From the NCBI GenBank assembly GCA_017311315.1, contig CM029626.1, positions 27,824,672 through 27,888,671 of the forward strand: DNA of 64,000 bases, in the 5' to 3' direction. This document shows, piece after piece, positions 53,700-64,000 of this stretch. Position 1 is the stretch's first letter, and each line of letters opens with the position of its first letter. Under the pieces are notes generated by a model. That model searched no databases and was not told where the DNA came from. It worked only from the letters and a program-made list of their open reading frames with translations. Origin of the DNA: Dendrocalamus latiflorus (Eukaryota > Streptophyta > Magnoliopsida > Poales > Poaceae). A program made the position numbers and the translations under genes.

Positions 53700-54860
53700 C
53701 TATGTACAAGAGGCGACGTGGAATTGAGCTCCCCATCGTGCCTCCCTTCAGCCAAAACAGGGGAGGCGGTCGCATGGAGGGAATGGCGGCGGCGCCGCCG
53801 GCGGGGAGCGGTCGGGGAGATGTCGGTGACTGTTAAAACGAGTTTATGGATGGGGGAGGAAGCCGATGTGGGTGGTGGCATGGCCCAAAATGGCGTCGGC
53901 TGGGTGGGGCAGCGGCTTAGGCGGCCGGCGGCGGAGGCAACAAGGGGCGGTGGCGCCATGGTGGAGGGGAGGAGAAACCGACCGGCGTAGAAGCAGTAGA
54001 GGGGTGTGGGGACGCTTACTAATCGGTTCTTTGGGCAAGAAAGGGCCGGAGACGGGCCGGCACCGTGAGTGGGCGGCGGCGCAAAGGGTTGCAAGCAACC
54101 AGTGAGCTGGGATGGCGGGGGGCCGTGGCCGTCGGTCGGGGAAGCTCCAAGGCGTTGAGGAGATCCTCCCGGTGGCCGGAATTGAAGGGCTAAGCACCGG
54201 AGGGGAGGGGGCGACGGCGGCGGCGGATTTCGGCCGGATGCGGGGAAGAAGGCCGTGCGACGAGCTCGGTCAATGGGAGTTCGATTCCTCGCGGGAGGAG
54301 GAAGGAGGCTGCTCGGGGCGTGCCATGACGCGGTCGAACCGGCGGGGGCGTCACTGGAGCGGCCGGGGCGGGGTGAGGCGGCGGTGGCCTGTGCGGGCAC
54401 GGGAAGAGAAGGAGGAAGGGGGGGGGGGTTGCGGCACAAGAGGGAGGCCGGGTAGCTACTTAAGGCTGGAGGGGGAGGAGAGCCGCGGGGAAAACCGGAG
54501 GCGGCGACAGAGAAGACCGTGGGCGGAGGCTGCGCATGGATGCCACGGGGCGGAGGGAAGCTGCGCACGGCAGAGAGGAAGGAGTGGCGCGGTGCAGAGA
54601 AGAAAAGAAAAGAAAAGGGAGGGGAGGCGCACGGGAGCGGGGCCCAGCGGGCAGAGGGAGAAGGCGGAGTGGGGGCGGGGCCCAGCGGGCAGAGGGAGTG
54701 GTTGGAAGGGGGAGCCCGCGTCTGGGCCACGACGCGGCGGCGAGAGAAGAAGTGCGGGCGGGGGCGCGGGCCCGCTGCGCAGAGGGAGGAGGCGCGGTGG
54801 AGTTGGGCTGGCCGTGCGGCCGAAGCGGGCGCAGCGGGGAGGGGTTGGGCCGGGCCATTT
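53700..54860. repeat. GC-rich low-complexity block of the 5.4-kb LTR
   Basis: G/C-rich on both strands, with GGGCCCAGCGGGCAGAGGGA occurring twice near 54640-54700. Open frames (53519-54730 minus, 54112-54945 plus) encode only Pro/Ser/Arg/Gly-rich low-complexity peptides. No gene is called. Confidence 0.8.
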
Positions 54861-57275
54861 GGCCGGCCTAACTCTTTCTTTTCCCCTTTTCTTTTTTTAT
54901 TTTATTTTTATATATATATATATTGCTATTTGCTGGCTTATTTAATTTTGCATATTTTTATTTCTTATTACTAAACTCTTTCTTGCACAATTTGTATATA
55001 TACACACACATATATATGTATGTATATGTGTTTGTATTTTGTTCATCTGCTTTTATTGCTATTTATGCCATTATTTTCAAAATGAGATTTTATATTTTTA
55101 ACTCAGGTTTCTCTCTTCTTATACTGGATCATCTTTTCAGATTCGCATTTTAAATCTTGATTTTCTATTAATTAAATATTTTTGCTTCTTCTGGATCCTT
55201 TTAACTTTTGGAACCTTCACCAAATTTCTCAGAAAAACATCATAAACTCCAAATTCAAATAAAACATATTGCAAAATAATTCAAAAGCTTCACATTTTCA
55301 AATTTCAAAATTTTGGGATGTTACAGAAGGGGAGGGAGCACGGGGCCTGGGGAACACACGATAGTGTGATTGGCGGCGCGGTGGACGGGGTAGGAGCAGT
55401 GGGACGGGAGAGTAGAGCCAGAGCATGGAGATTGGAGAGAATGGGATGAGAATGGGACGGGGGAGGAGTAGATCGGGTTCACGGCCGGGATCATGAGGCC
55501 ACGAGGGAGTTAGTGGGCTACTGGGCTGGGTGCCGCCTGGGCTGAGTGACTGAGTCGACTGATTATGGACTGCAGAATGAGCTGATGTAGGCTCGCGAGC
55601 CAGCTCGCAAGCGGCTCGAGCTTGGCTCGATTTGTTTACGAGCTGTGAAGGAGGCTCGGCTCGACTCGAAAATTTACGAGCTCGAGCCGAGCCGGCTCGG
55701 CTCGTAACGAGCTCGAGCTGGCTCGCGAGCCTCAAGCTATTTTTCCACCCCTAGATGTGAGGCCTAGACAATTAGAGACTAATCTACTCTCCACCATCAG
55801 TTTCTGGAACATTGTAGTACTTGTAGTGCCCTTGGTCCACAGTCTCTGAGGGATTTTATAAGCGAGGGTGAGTGCAAGCAATAGTGCTCTACGAGCCAAC
55901 ACACAGAATACAATATTTATACGTGCAAAGCTTAACAAGGATAGCTAGGATTCTTTTATTCGCTAAAGGCAGCATTTGTAAATTATCAATAATTTAGAAG
56001 GTCCTATGACATAGTATTTTAACAAATCTATGTTTTATTAAAGAGAGCGAAAGTATGCAATATTAATAACGGTGCAATTTACATCCACTATTTACATAGT
56101 TCCATCCACCATATGCTAGTTTTTGATTACTAGGGCTACATCCACCCAACTATTAGCATTGGGTTACGTCCACTTAGGGGAAACCAGATTCAGAATGACA
56201 TCCACCTGATAAGTTTTTATCCCACCCACAAAGATATTTGAGATAGAAACTAGCTTAAGTAAGTTCTCATGCCCGCCCTTGATCGTGGGCATGGCTGCTC
56301 GAATAATTTATACTTTGTAGAGACTGTACACTTTACATACAAGAGATAATCAACTTCTTAAATTTCACATATTTCTGTGGATATGTGAAGCAAGAAGATC
56401 ATCATAAGGCTTTTTACATTGTATCACCCAGTGTAAGGTACACCAACTAAGGTTTCACCTGAGTGAAGTTAGTCCACTACACCTAGACCCCTTCTCGCGC
56501 CACATGGCGGCTTACACCAGTGACACGACCCGTATCCACGACGGCTTAAAACCAGTGACATGACTCGTGGGTCACTCCAATGGTACAACCCACTCTGGTG
56601 GATGCAAATTAGTTAGTCAGGTCTTACCTATTATAGACTTGTGGTTGTACTATTTTACCTTAGAGTTATATGGGTGGTTCTACCACCAACCACAGTTTCT
56701 CGTACTATACTCGCACCAACCATCATATCGTCTGCCAGACAAGTAACAATATGTTTTAGAGTTTTGAGAAGCACAAAATTATGTTATCTCAAATATGCTA
56801 GTCGTTTCTCTTCAATGACTATCCAAGACAAGTTTCATGATTAAAAGATAATGATAGAACAATTTAATGCCCTAGTACTTAAGAAAAACTAGCATGATGT
56901 TTAAGTAAGACCTATAGCTAGTAAAATTACCATTAAGTATCTAGGGTGATAACAATTGTGTGATTCAAGTGTTAGGGATGGAATAATAATATTATAATAT
57001 CAAGTAGGTATGTATCTACCTTAAGTTTAATATATATTTGCATAATAAATAATAGCATGCAATTTAATAATTTAAATGAATGTAAATTTGCATAAAATGC
57101 ATGTTCAATATGATCAAAGTATTAACTCTATAACACCTTGGCTCAACGCAAGCCCAAGATGCCATCTACAACCACTATCGCTAGCAATTTAAACCAATAA
57201 GTGAGCACTAATGCCATCTGGATCTCAAGAATCACTGGTCCACATAAAATTAAACATAAATTTTAGCAACATGAT

Positions 57276-58111
57276 TAGAGATGGCAATGGGTACCCGAAA
57301 CCCGATACCCGGTGGGTTTTTACTCTATTAGGGCATGAGTCTGAGTCAATTTCCTAACCCATGGGTCTCTTAATGGGCAAAAAGCCCAACCCATCGGGTC
57401 TGCCGGGTTCGGGTACGTTCCTATAGTACCCAAACCCGTAAACCCATGGGTAATATAAACCCGATCCATAGGAGTTATAAACCCAGGCTCCCAGCCTCCC
57501 AGGCAAACCAGCCTAGCCCATAGCCCATTAGCCATTTAGCCCCAAGCCCCCAAATCCAATGCGGCAATGCCCTATTACCCATACGGCTAACCCTAGCTAG
57601 CACTCGCCACGGTCGCTACACACTCCTCCCCAGTCCCCACCCCGATTCAACAGCCGCCGCAGCGGCAGCGCATCTGGCGCTCCGCGCTCGGTCTCCGGCA
57701 GTCTCCACGCTCGCCCTCCCGTCCCGCAGCTCCCGCTCCTGCTCCCGCCACTCTCGCCGCACGCTCGTCCTCCCGCACGCCCTCGCCGTCGCCTCACCTT
57801 CCAGTTCAGCCCACCGCCCCCACGCCGTAGCCAACGCGCATCACAGCAGTAGGCCCTTTGCCATGGCGTTGCCCTCCGGCTCCAACGAAGATGGCCGGTG
57901 AACTTCTTCCTCCTCTCCATTAACCATTGTTACAGCTCGCATTACTGACCCGACGGGCGACCCATGGGTACCCGTTAACCCAGTGGGCATGGGTCTGGGC
58001 AAAAATCTGCACCCGTCACGGGCATGGGTTTTTTAGCGGGCACGTCCAACTTTCATGGGCACGGGTTTAGGATAGCAAAACCCAACGGGTTTATACCCGT
58101 TGCCATCTCTA
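57276..58111. mobile_element. Non-autonomous hAT element 2
   Basis: Terminal inverted repeats TAGAGATGGCAA(T/C)GGGTA at both ends and a perfect 8-bp TSD AACATGAT at 57268-57275 and 58112-58119. 836 bp. Subterminal GGGTACCCG/CCCATGGGT repeats occur. A GC-rich centre (57600-57920) has a 107-residue minus-strand frame without recognisable domain and could be captured host DNA. No transposase. Confidence 0.92.
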
Positions 58112-58982
58112 AACATGATAGAGCACCAATCGAATTTAATACAAACTAAATAATTACCAAGCATAGCTAGCAATATTATGGACTATAAGAAACTAAGGGA
58201 GACCACAAATTAACCAATTATTACAATTAATGATACTAAATTATCCATGTCTAAAAGTGATATCTTGCTAGGTGAAGTAAAGTGATACGATCCAACTAAG
58301 GATTAGTTGATGCGTAGGGATGGCCCGATCTTTCCCGGTATGTTCAGCGAGATTCCTTCTCCTTGTCTTGATGCAGCCAACAATCTTGATAAGGGCAATT
58401 TGCACTAGTATGCAAGGTGCACACTAGAAGCAATCCACCGAACTCCCCAAACCGTGAATTCAGTAAGAAGACACGAATTAGAAGAGATGAATCTTGTAGA
58501 TTCGATGGACAATCTCAAGAATCTCCTATTCTTGCCTTGCACCAACTCAGCAAACTCCAAACGAAAAAACCGTGCAATCACGCAATCTGGCCGCCAACAA
58601 CCATCATGGCGATTTTCTCCTCTATTTCACAAGCATAAAAACTTGTCATATCATAGCCTAAGTTACAATGGGACTAAGGCCCTGGCCTTATATTGGTGCA
58701 CAATGCGCGGCCTTGACTAAAGCTCACGCACAAGCTGGCCTAAGGCCGAAACAAACTCCAATACAAACTTAAAAGGAAATATCTAAACTGCTATCACCGG
58801 ATTCTCTCTCAATTTGTGACATGACCGTGAGGATTCCATGGCTAGAACCACATCCATTTTATGGGGCTTCGAAATAGCTTTCCAATGAGTCCAAGAACAC
58901 CCAAATCGGACTCTGTTTGTGAAAATTATGGGTGTTTTAATGTTGGACTTTCTGTCTGACCTGAACCGAATCCGAACTAAAT

Positions 58983-59624
58983 TCAAATCTTTATAGCTTT
59001 CCTTTTCTTGTTCACGGGTTTCCAAATCCATTTGGAACCTAAAAAGGAGTCCTTCTCATCCTTTGGAAAGCCATGGTATGGTCGGATTTTACCCTTACTT
59101 GTATTGCAATACTTAGACTCTTTATATTTGGCAAGTCTCGCTCGTCTCTCCGGACAGCTCGTGCAGCAATCAATGAAGTTGCCATAACTTTGTGTAGAAA
59201 GCTCAAAATCAGGCGCCGTTTGATTCGTTCGAAAGTACACTTCATTAGCTTTCCAAATATGTGTTTTGTGTGCATTAGAAACCTCAGAATTGGCGTTGCA
59301 ATCTTCGTGAACATTGTGGAAAGAACTGCAATCACGAGAACTTGATTGATCTTGTTTTTTTCTCTTTACCCAAACTAGCTTTCTTTCTTTACCATCCACA
59401 CCTCTAATTCCATGCATTGTTGGCTTGTTTGCACTACGCAAAGGAGAAATCACATAAGCATCTGCACGAACTAGGATATTCCTCTTTCTCCCATAACCGA
59501 TTGCTTCTTTCTCTTTGCGCAATTCAGAGCTACTAAGCCTTGTAACTTCAGATTGTATGGGTGAAGCACAAATCAATGTAGTATTCACACTGTTGTCCAC
59601 ATCATGAAGAGTGATGAAGTGCAA
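58983..59624 (-). other. Unrecognised 213-codon open frame
   Basis: The frame is open with balanced, non-repetitive composition, unlike the low-complexity frames nearby. Parts look coding-like (KEAIGYGRKRNILVRADAY, TMHGIRGVDGKERKLVWVKR, ending in a basic KKRKAIKI). No known domain is recognised. It lies in the old LTR between two DNA elements, with no obvious promoter or introns. It could be a fragment of an unidentified mobile-element ORF or an antisense frame of one. Function unknown. Confidence 0.3.
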
Positions 59625-59676
59625 ATATCCATGTGCTACTCGCTCCCATGCATGTCATCAAGGTTCAAGAAATCGG

Positions 59677-60860
59677 AGCTAGGAACCGACTAGTTGGCGC
59701 CTAAGCGCTAATCGCAGCACCGCCGCTATGATTTCCACCCAGGCGGCAAGCTAGGCGGGGACGGCTGCCTTGGACCGATTGGGCGATCAAAGCTAGTCCT
59801 CAACAGCGCTCGGCGGTGTGAGGCGGGCATTGAGGCGTGAGACAAAAAGGAGGACTAGAGGCACGAGCGCAACAGTAAGAGGGACAGGAGCCAAAGCCAA
59901 GCTGGAGGAGCGGCAGCCTGAGGCCGAGCCAAAGGGGTGGCACCGGGAGGCCGTGGCCGAGCTGTATAGGGGTGGGTTGAGCGGTGGTCGATCGAGTTGT
60001 AGGCGTGGGCACAATAGCTGGAGGGACTAGAATCGAAGCCAGGCCAGAGGAGCGGTGGCCTGGGGTTGAGCCGAAGGGGAGGCACCGGGAAGCCGTGGTC
60101 GAGATGCAGAGGGGTGGGCCAGCCATGGATCTAGCTAGATCTCAGAAGAGGAAGCCGGAGAGGAGGTCGAGCCGTGGTGGCAAGGGCCGGGAGAGGGAGA
60201 GACGAGTCAGGACGAGCTGGGGCAGGAGGTGGCCGGAGGTAGAGGAGGCTGCCAGAGGTGCAAGAGACCAGAGACGGAGGAGGCGGCCAGAGATGTAGGA
60301 GGTTGGGTTGAGCGCAGGGAGCTGAGGCGACATAGGGAGCAACTGGCGGTGTCGAGTGAAGGGGAGGCAGAGAGAGGGTTGGCCAGAGCAAGGAGCTAGG
60401 AGAAATAGGGAAAAGCAAGAAAGAAAGGAGGAGAAAGAGATAAGGTAGGAAAAAGAAGGGGAGAAAAAAATGAGTGGCTAGGGCATTCAGCTGAACAATA
60501 TGGGGAGGAAGAGTGAGACTAGAGAGAAAAAGAAGAGAGAATGAGTGGCTGGGGGCATTCGGCTGAATAGGTTTATATGATTATTTGATTGCATACATGT
60601 TTACATCAAGCTTTTGGCAGGGAGATAATATACATGACTGCATCAAATTGCCCATATCTTGGTTATTCAGGTAATTATCCTTCTATCTTGCTTAATTTGA
60701 TGCCTAATGCTTGCTCAATTCATTATATTATTCTTGTTTTGGGCTTATCTGCACCGTAGCTAAGTCGGTCGCCTGGGCACTGCCTAGTCGCCACCTAGTC
60801 CGCCTAGGCACTAGGCACCAGGCCACCACCTGCCTAACGCCTAGTGCTTTCTAAAACGTC
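59677..60860. mobile_element. Probable DNA transposon with GCCTAGGC subterminal repeats
   Basis: The left end (AGGTTCAAGAAATCGGAGCT) and right end (complement GACGTTTTAGAAAGCACTAG) are weakly inverted, and both are followed inward by many CGCCTAGG/CTAGGCG motifs in inverted orientation (59690-59770 and 60755-60845). The pattern resembles hAT subterminal arrays. No TSD could be matched and no transposase is present. The middle has GC-rich and AG-rich low-complexity sequence. Confidence 0.45.
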
Positions 60861-62580
60861 TACAATGCTCACCTAAAAAAAGCAAGGGTGAGTTCATGAC
60901 TCAGCAAGTACACAATAAAATGATAGCATCGACAACATAATCAGTTTATCATTACTCTTTTGTTCACCATTCTCTTTTCTCATCTTAATTTCTCTTAGTT
61001 CAATGCAATGCTCATGCTTATGTCTTCTCTGTAGCTTATATCGGTATAGCAGAGGATACACCCGTCGATGTCACCTTCTACCACCATCATGTGGAGGTAT
61101 CTACCAAAGTAGGTTTTTCCCTCCATCCCGTGGAGGTAACTATCTTTGTAGGTTTTACGCATGAGCATGCCAGAATAGTCATGTAGCTTTACTTATAGCT
61201 ATTGAATTTCTCACTGCCCTAGCTCATAATGCACATGTCATGTCATGAATACCATTTATTATTATTTTATCACATATCACAATTGTCATCAATTTAATAC
61301 AATAATGAATAGAATATGAACAAATATCGTATGGCATAAACAAAACAGTAATTATCAACTATCAACCATTATTTTATTATGCACTTGCCTCTTTCTTAAT
61401 TACGACGACCGGAAAGATTTGAAGGTGACAACATACCCAAAGCTACTCCCACAAAAATACACTCTCAAAACTAGCCATAACAGTACAAGATATCAATCAA
61501 TTGACAATGCTCCCACATGCTTCCCAAAATCACCCTTTTTCGCCCTTTACCGGACAACCCCCCTTGCTGCCCGTTATTCAAAATATCATAACTCTCAATT
61601 CGCACGTTATGAAATAGCAAACTATACTAGTTCTGGAATCTACACAAAATTTCCTACATTTTCTAAGTATCCTTAGGTTAAATGATCTAAATACCCATTT
61701 TTAACCCAAAAGACATATCTATCATCTTCTGGACAACAGATTAATTAATTTAATATCTTTTAATTCACCTGAGCAAATATACCAAACTATGATATTTTTA
61801 AAATCTACAAGAAATTATCTACCATCTTATAATTATTCCTAAAATTTAATTCTGGTATTAAATTAGTGAAATAATATTTTTGTACGACCACATCCAGCAG
61901 TAACCTGGTACTGGACAACTAATTGGTTACTGATCAAAGTTGATAGGATCAATGCAAAGCGTGAAGCATCGAATTAACTTCTAGTCGCTACTGTTCAAAC
62001 TTGGTAAATTCAATACAACTCATGAAGCTCCGTTCACTTCTAGTTGCCAGATGTCACGCTCTCGGTTGGCTCCCTTCGGCTGGTGTGCTTGCACTGGCTA
62101 AAGCACGAGGACATCGCGCGTAATCTCGCTCAGCCGGCGCGTGACTCTTACTGTTAGATAAGGCCATTGAGACTAACAAGGGGGTCCCAAAGGATTTAAT
62201 TAAAAAATGTGATTATTCTCTAAAGGAAAAAGGTTCTATGACTGACACGTGCGATCGAGAAAAAATTTATTTTAATTTTGATTTATTTTTTTAAAGGAAA
62301 TGGTTCCATAGCTGATAGGTAGGACACTTTTACTATGTACACAGTAACTAGAGCCCACTTGTTAATAGCTTAGACACTTAAACTGAGTTTTAAAAGAATT
62401 TTAAACTAGAATGGGCCCATGGGTCAGCAAGACATGGCTTTAACTAATCGAGGAGGGTCCAACTGATAGTGACAGATTAGCAAGGAATTTTTGGTTTTTG
62501 GGTAATTATGTTTCTGAAGGAAATTAGGAATTATGACATCAACATTGAATTTAGTTTTCAATTGAATTAATTTTCTAAAG
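60861..62580 (-). other. Interior of the old LTR, no gene
   Basis: AT-rich sequence carrying relics of the same LTR family (for example a GTGGAGGTA repeat at about 61090-61130). No convincing reading frame, RNA gene or boundary is visible. Confidence 0.5.
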
Positions 62581-62589
62581 AAAAATTGG

Positions 62590-63650
62590 ATTTATGACAT
62601 CATGCTGATGTCAGCCTTACACATGGCTGCTGTCATGGCAATTTTTGCTAATGTGGCTGTCTGCTGGCTGACACATGGTGTTGACGTGGATTGAGGGTGG
62701 CTCTGCACTAACGTGTCAGGCCATGTGGCGCCATGTGGTATGTGTGCCATGATGTGGCACACCACATCGTTGCAGCGTGGGCTCAAGCGCTAACACAAAG
62801 GCTAGGTGTTGGTGTGGTGCTGATGTGGCGACACGCGCTGAGGTGTGGCACCAACTGTCTACCACATGGGCTCGAGTGTCGGCGTGGCATCACCGGCGAC
62901 GAGCGGCGCGTGGGAACCAGGGGCATCGGTGGCATGGTCCATAGCGGGGGCTAGTGAGTGGCACAAAATTAAGAGGGAATGAGGGGAACTAGGTTATGCC
63001 TTGCGTGGGGCAGAGGGATGACTGAGGATGGCAGATGGCAAGAGAAGGTGGCGACGCGGCTCGAGCGGCAGTGGCGATGATGTCCTGGTGGTGCGCGAGG
63101 ACCCAGAAGGGGTGGCCGAGGTTCGCCTTGGCTCACGGAAGCTGGAGTTGGGGACGCCGAGGCGCAAGGATGATGGGGACAACTGAGATTCCTCACTGGA
63201 GGAGTTCACTGGTTTGGTAGTGAGAGGACGCGGTGCTGGGGAGCTTGGGTGGCAGGAAGGGGGAATTGGGGGCAGGAAAAATAAGGAAGGTGGCGGCGGT
63301 TTTGGGTGGATGGGGGGCGGCGCCGAGAGAGGGGGAAGGTGGGTACGAAGTGTGGAAGGGGATAGGGGAGTGGGGTGACGCCTGTGGGGGGAGAGGGAGG
63401 CAGCCAGGAAGGGTGGGAGCGGCGTAATGGACGGGCAGTGCGGCTGGGAAGAGAAGGGGGAGGGGTGAGAGGAAGAAGACGGGGGAGGGGGCACACTTGA
63501 TGACGAGATAGGGAGGCAGCAGCTGACACGCGGGCCTGGGGTGAAAGAAAGAGAGAGAGAGAGAGAGGTGAGCGGTGGAGATGGGCTAGTACAGGAGACG
63601 TGGCTCAATCTGTGCCATCCACGCGCCGGTCCAGGGGGGATGGCGGGGTT
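62590..63650 (-). repeat. GC-rich low-complexity block of the old LTR
   Basis: CATGTGGC/ATGGC repeats (62610-62900) are followed by a G-rich strand (63000-63640) with a GAGA run at 63547-63568. It occupies the same relative place as the GC-rich blocks in the other two long LTRs. Frames here (for example 62994-63662 minus) are Pro/Ser-rich low complexity. Confidence 0.75.
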
Positions 63651-64000
63651 TTTAAATTTCAAATTTTGATTTTAGATTTTCAGAAATCCTAAGAAAAAGA
63701 ATAAATGCCTATAAAATAGCAAAAAGTTCCAAATAAACCCTAGAAAATTCCTAAAAATTACATAAAATGTAAGGAACTCAACAAAAATAAAATAAACTTA
63801 ATTTTACCACAAATACAAATAAATTTTATTATACTTTACTCTAGGCCAAATTGAAAAGAGGGAAATTAAATTCCAAGAAAATCCAATAAATTTCAAATAA
63901 ATTAAGATAAAATTTTGGGATGTCAAAAAATCCTTATGTATGTCTGGCAAGACTAACATAGTTTCCAAACATACATAGGAGCTGTGGTTAATTTCTTCTT

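Larger units (their letters stand above)
49924..55325 (-). mobile_element. 5.4-kb solo LTR of a gypsy-type element
   Basis: In minus sense it starts TGTAACATCCCAAAATTTTG and ends GTCTGACA. A perfect TSD, GAAGG, is at 49919-49923 and 55326-55330, both in the hAT element. No internal retrotransposon genes or second LTR is found, so a solo LTR is the simplest reading despite its great length. It has a GC-rich block (about 53700-54860), an (AT)30 run, and a tRNA-like patch at 53594-53674. It shares start, end and internal blocks with the LTRs at 48660-63925 and 8312-11381. Confidence 0.85.
48999..55753. mobile_element. hAT-type element rich in GGCTCG/CGAGCC repeats, split by a long LTR
   Basis: The ends GGGTGGAAACGAGCC and the complement of CTATTTTTCCACCCCTA are inverted copies (TAGGGGTGG-type hAT terminus; the left end has lost about three bases). 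An 8-bp TSD, GATGTGAG, is at 48991-48998 and 55754-55761. Subterminal regions are full of GAGCC/GGCTCG repeats in both orientations (49010-49190 and 55580-55735), as expected for transposase-binding arrays. Without the LTR at 49924-55325 it is about 1.35 kb and codes for no transposase, so it is non-autonomous. A GC-rich middle (49560-49920 and 55330-55520) is low-complexity. Confidence 0.82.
48660..63925 (-). mobile_element. Old, very long gypsy-type LTR interrupted by later insertions
   Basis: In minus sense the right end is TGACATCCCAAAATTTT (63925) and the left end is GTCTGACG (48660). Both ends match those of the intact LTR at 49924-55325 with substitutions. Shared internal blocks include the CACACAGAAT region (55898 and 50309) and the CGAATA...GTACACTTTAC...AAGAGATAA region (56301 and 51449). 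No coding for gag or pol is present, so it is a solo LTR or a terminal LTR whose internal part is beyond the window; no TSD was found. Inserted hAT elements at 48999 and 57276 and another element near 59677 account for much of the length. Confidence 0.72.

Noticed and set aside
53519..54945. Open frames of 403 and 277 codons on opposite strands
   Set aside because: Low-complexity Pro/Ser/Arg/Gly translations of a GC-rich LTR block; no recognisable domain or splice structure.
59677..60860. Confident hAT element call
   Set aside because: Subterminal repeats fit, but the terminal repeats are weak and no 8-bp duplication could be matched, so it is listed at low confidence only.

Overview
This is nuclear DNA from a grass (Poaceae). 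The evidence is nested LTR retrotransposons of the Sirevirus-like Ty1/copia and Tat-like Ty3/gypsy types, Tourist-like MITEs flanked by TAA, hAT elements with 8-bp target-site duplications (TSDs), and one intron-rich gene with a GC-rich first exon. The genus cannot be fixed from the sequence alone. One host gene is well supported; almost everything else is transposable-element DNA.

Left block (1-28914). The base layer is a minus-strand gypsy element of which only gag pieces (1287-1854 and 27360-28445) and one LTR (28498-28914) remain. A plus-strand copia LTR (1-1286, running off the window) abuts its gag. A 25.5-kb minus-strand Sirevirus-like copia element (1855-27354, TSD ACGCG) splits gag. 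This copia element was later hit by a 14-kb plus-strand gypsy element (3640-17679, TSD ATGAG), which was itself hit by a 3.07-kb solo LTR (8312-11381, TSD CGACG). The three TSDs give the order of events. LTR divergence agrees: one difference in 246 bp for the inner gypsy, about 1% for the copia.

The 14-kb gypsy element is non-autonomous. It has gag and a protease but no reverse transcriptase, RNase H or integrase. The rest of it holds three tandem arrays (6610-8275), an antisense multi-exon gene (14874 to 11816), and three long hairpins (16105-16682) between two blocks of the same 65-bp tandem repeat. It is the most unusual object in the window.

Middle block (28915-42546). A degenerate minus-strand copia element (29209-36344, TSD GGTTC) sits in a locally duplicated sequence. 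It is followed by intergenic DNA with five Tourist-like MITEs; four of these form two head-to-tail pairs, and each pair shares one TAA.

Gene (42547-47865, plus). Six coding exons give a 508-residue protein of the plant TRF2/HOY1 PH-like family (related to Arabidopsis ASG1, function poorly known). All splice junctions keep the reading frame. Intron 1 contains a diverged duplication, and exon 5 has three in-phase donor sites.

Right block (48660-63925). A very long minus-strand gypsy-type LTR carries a hAT element (48999-55753), which in turn carries another long LTR of the same broad family (49924-55325, TSD GAAGG). A second hAT element (57276-58111, TSD AACATGAT) and a probable third mobile element (about 59677-60860) lie further right. 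No bacterial-type system, CRISPR array or rRNA is present.
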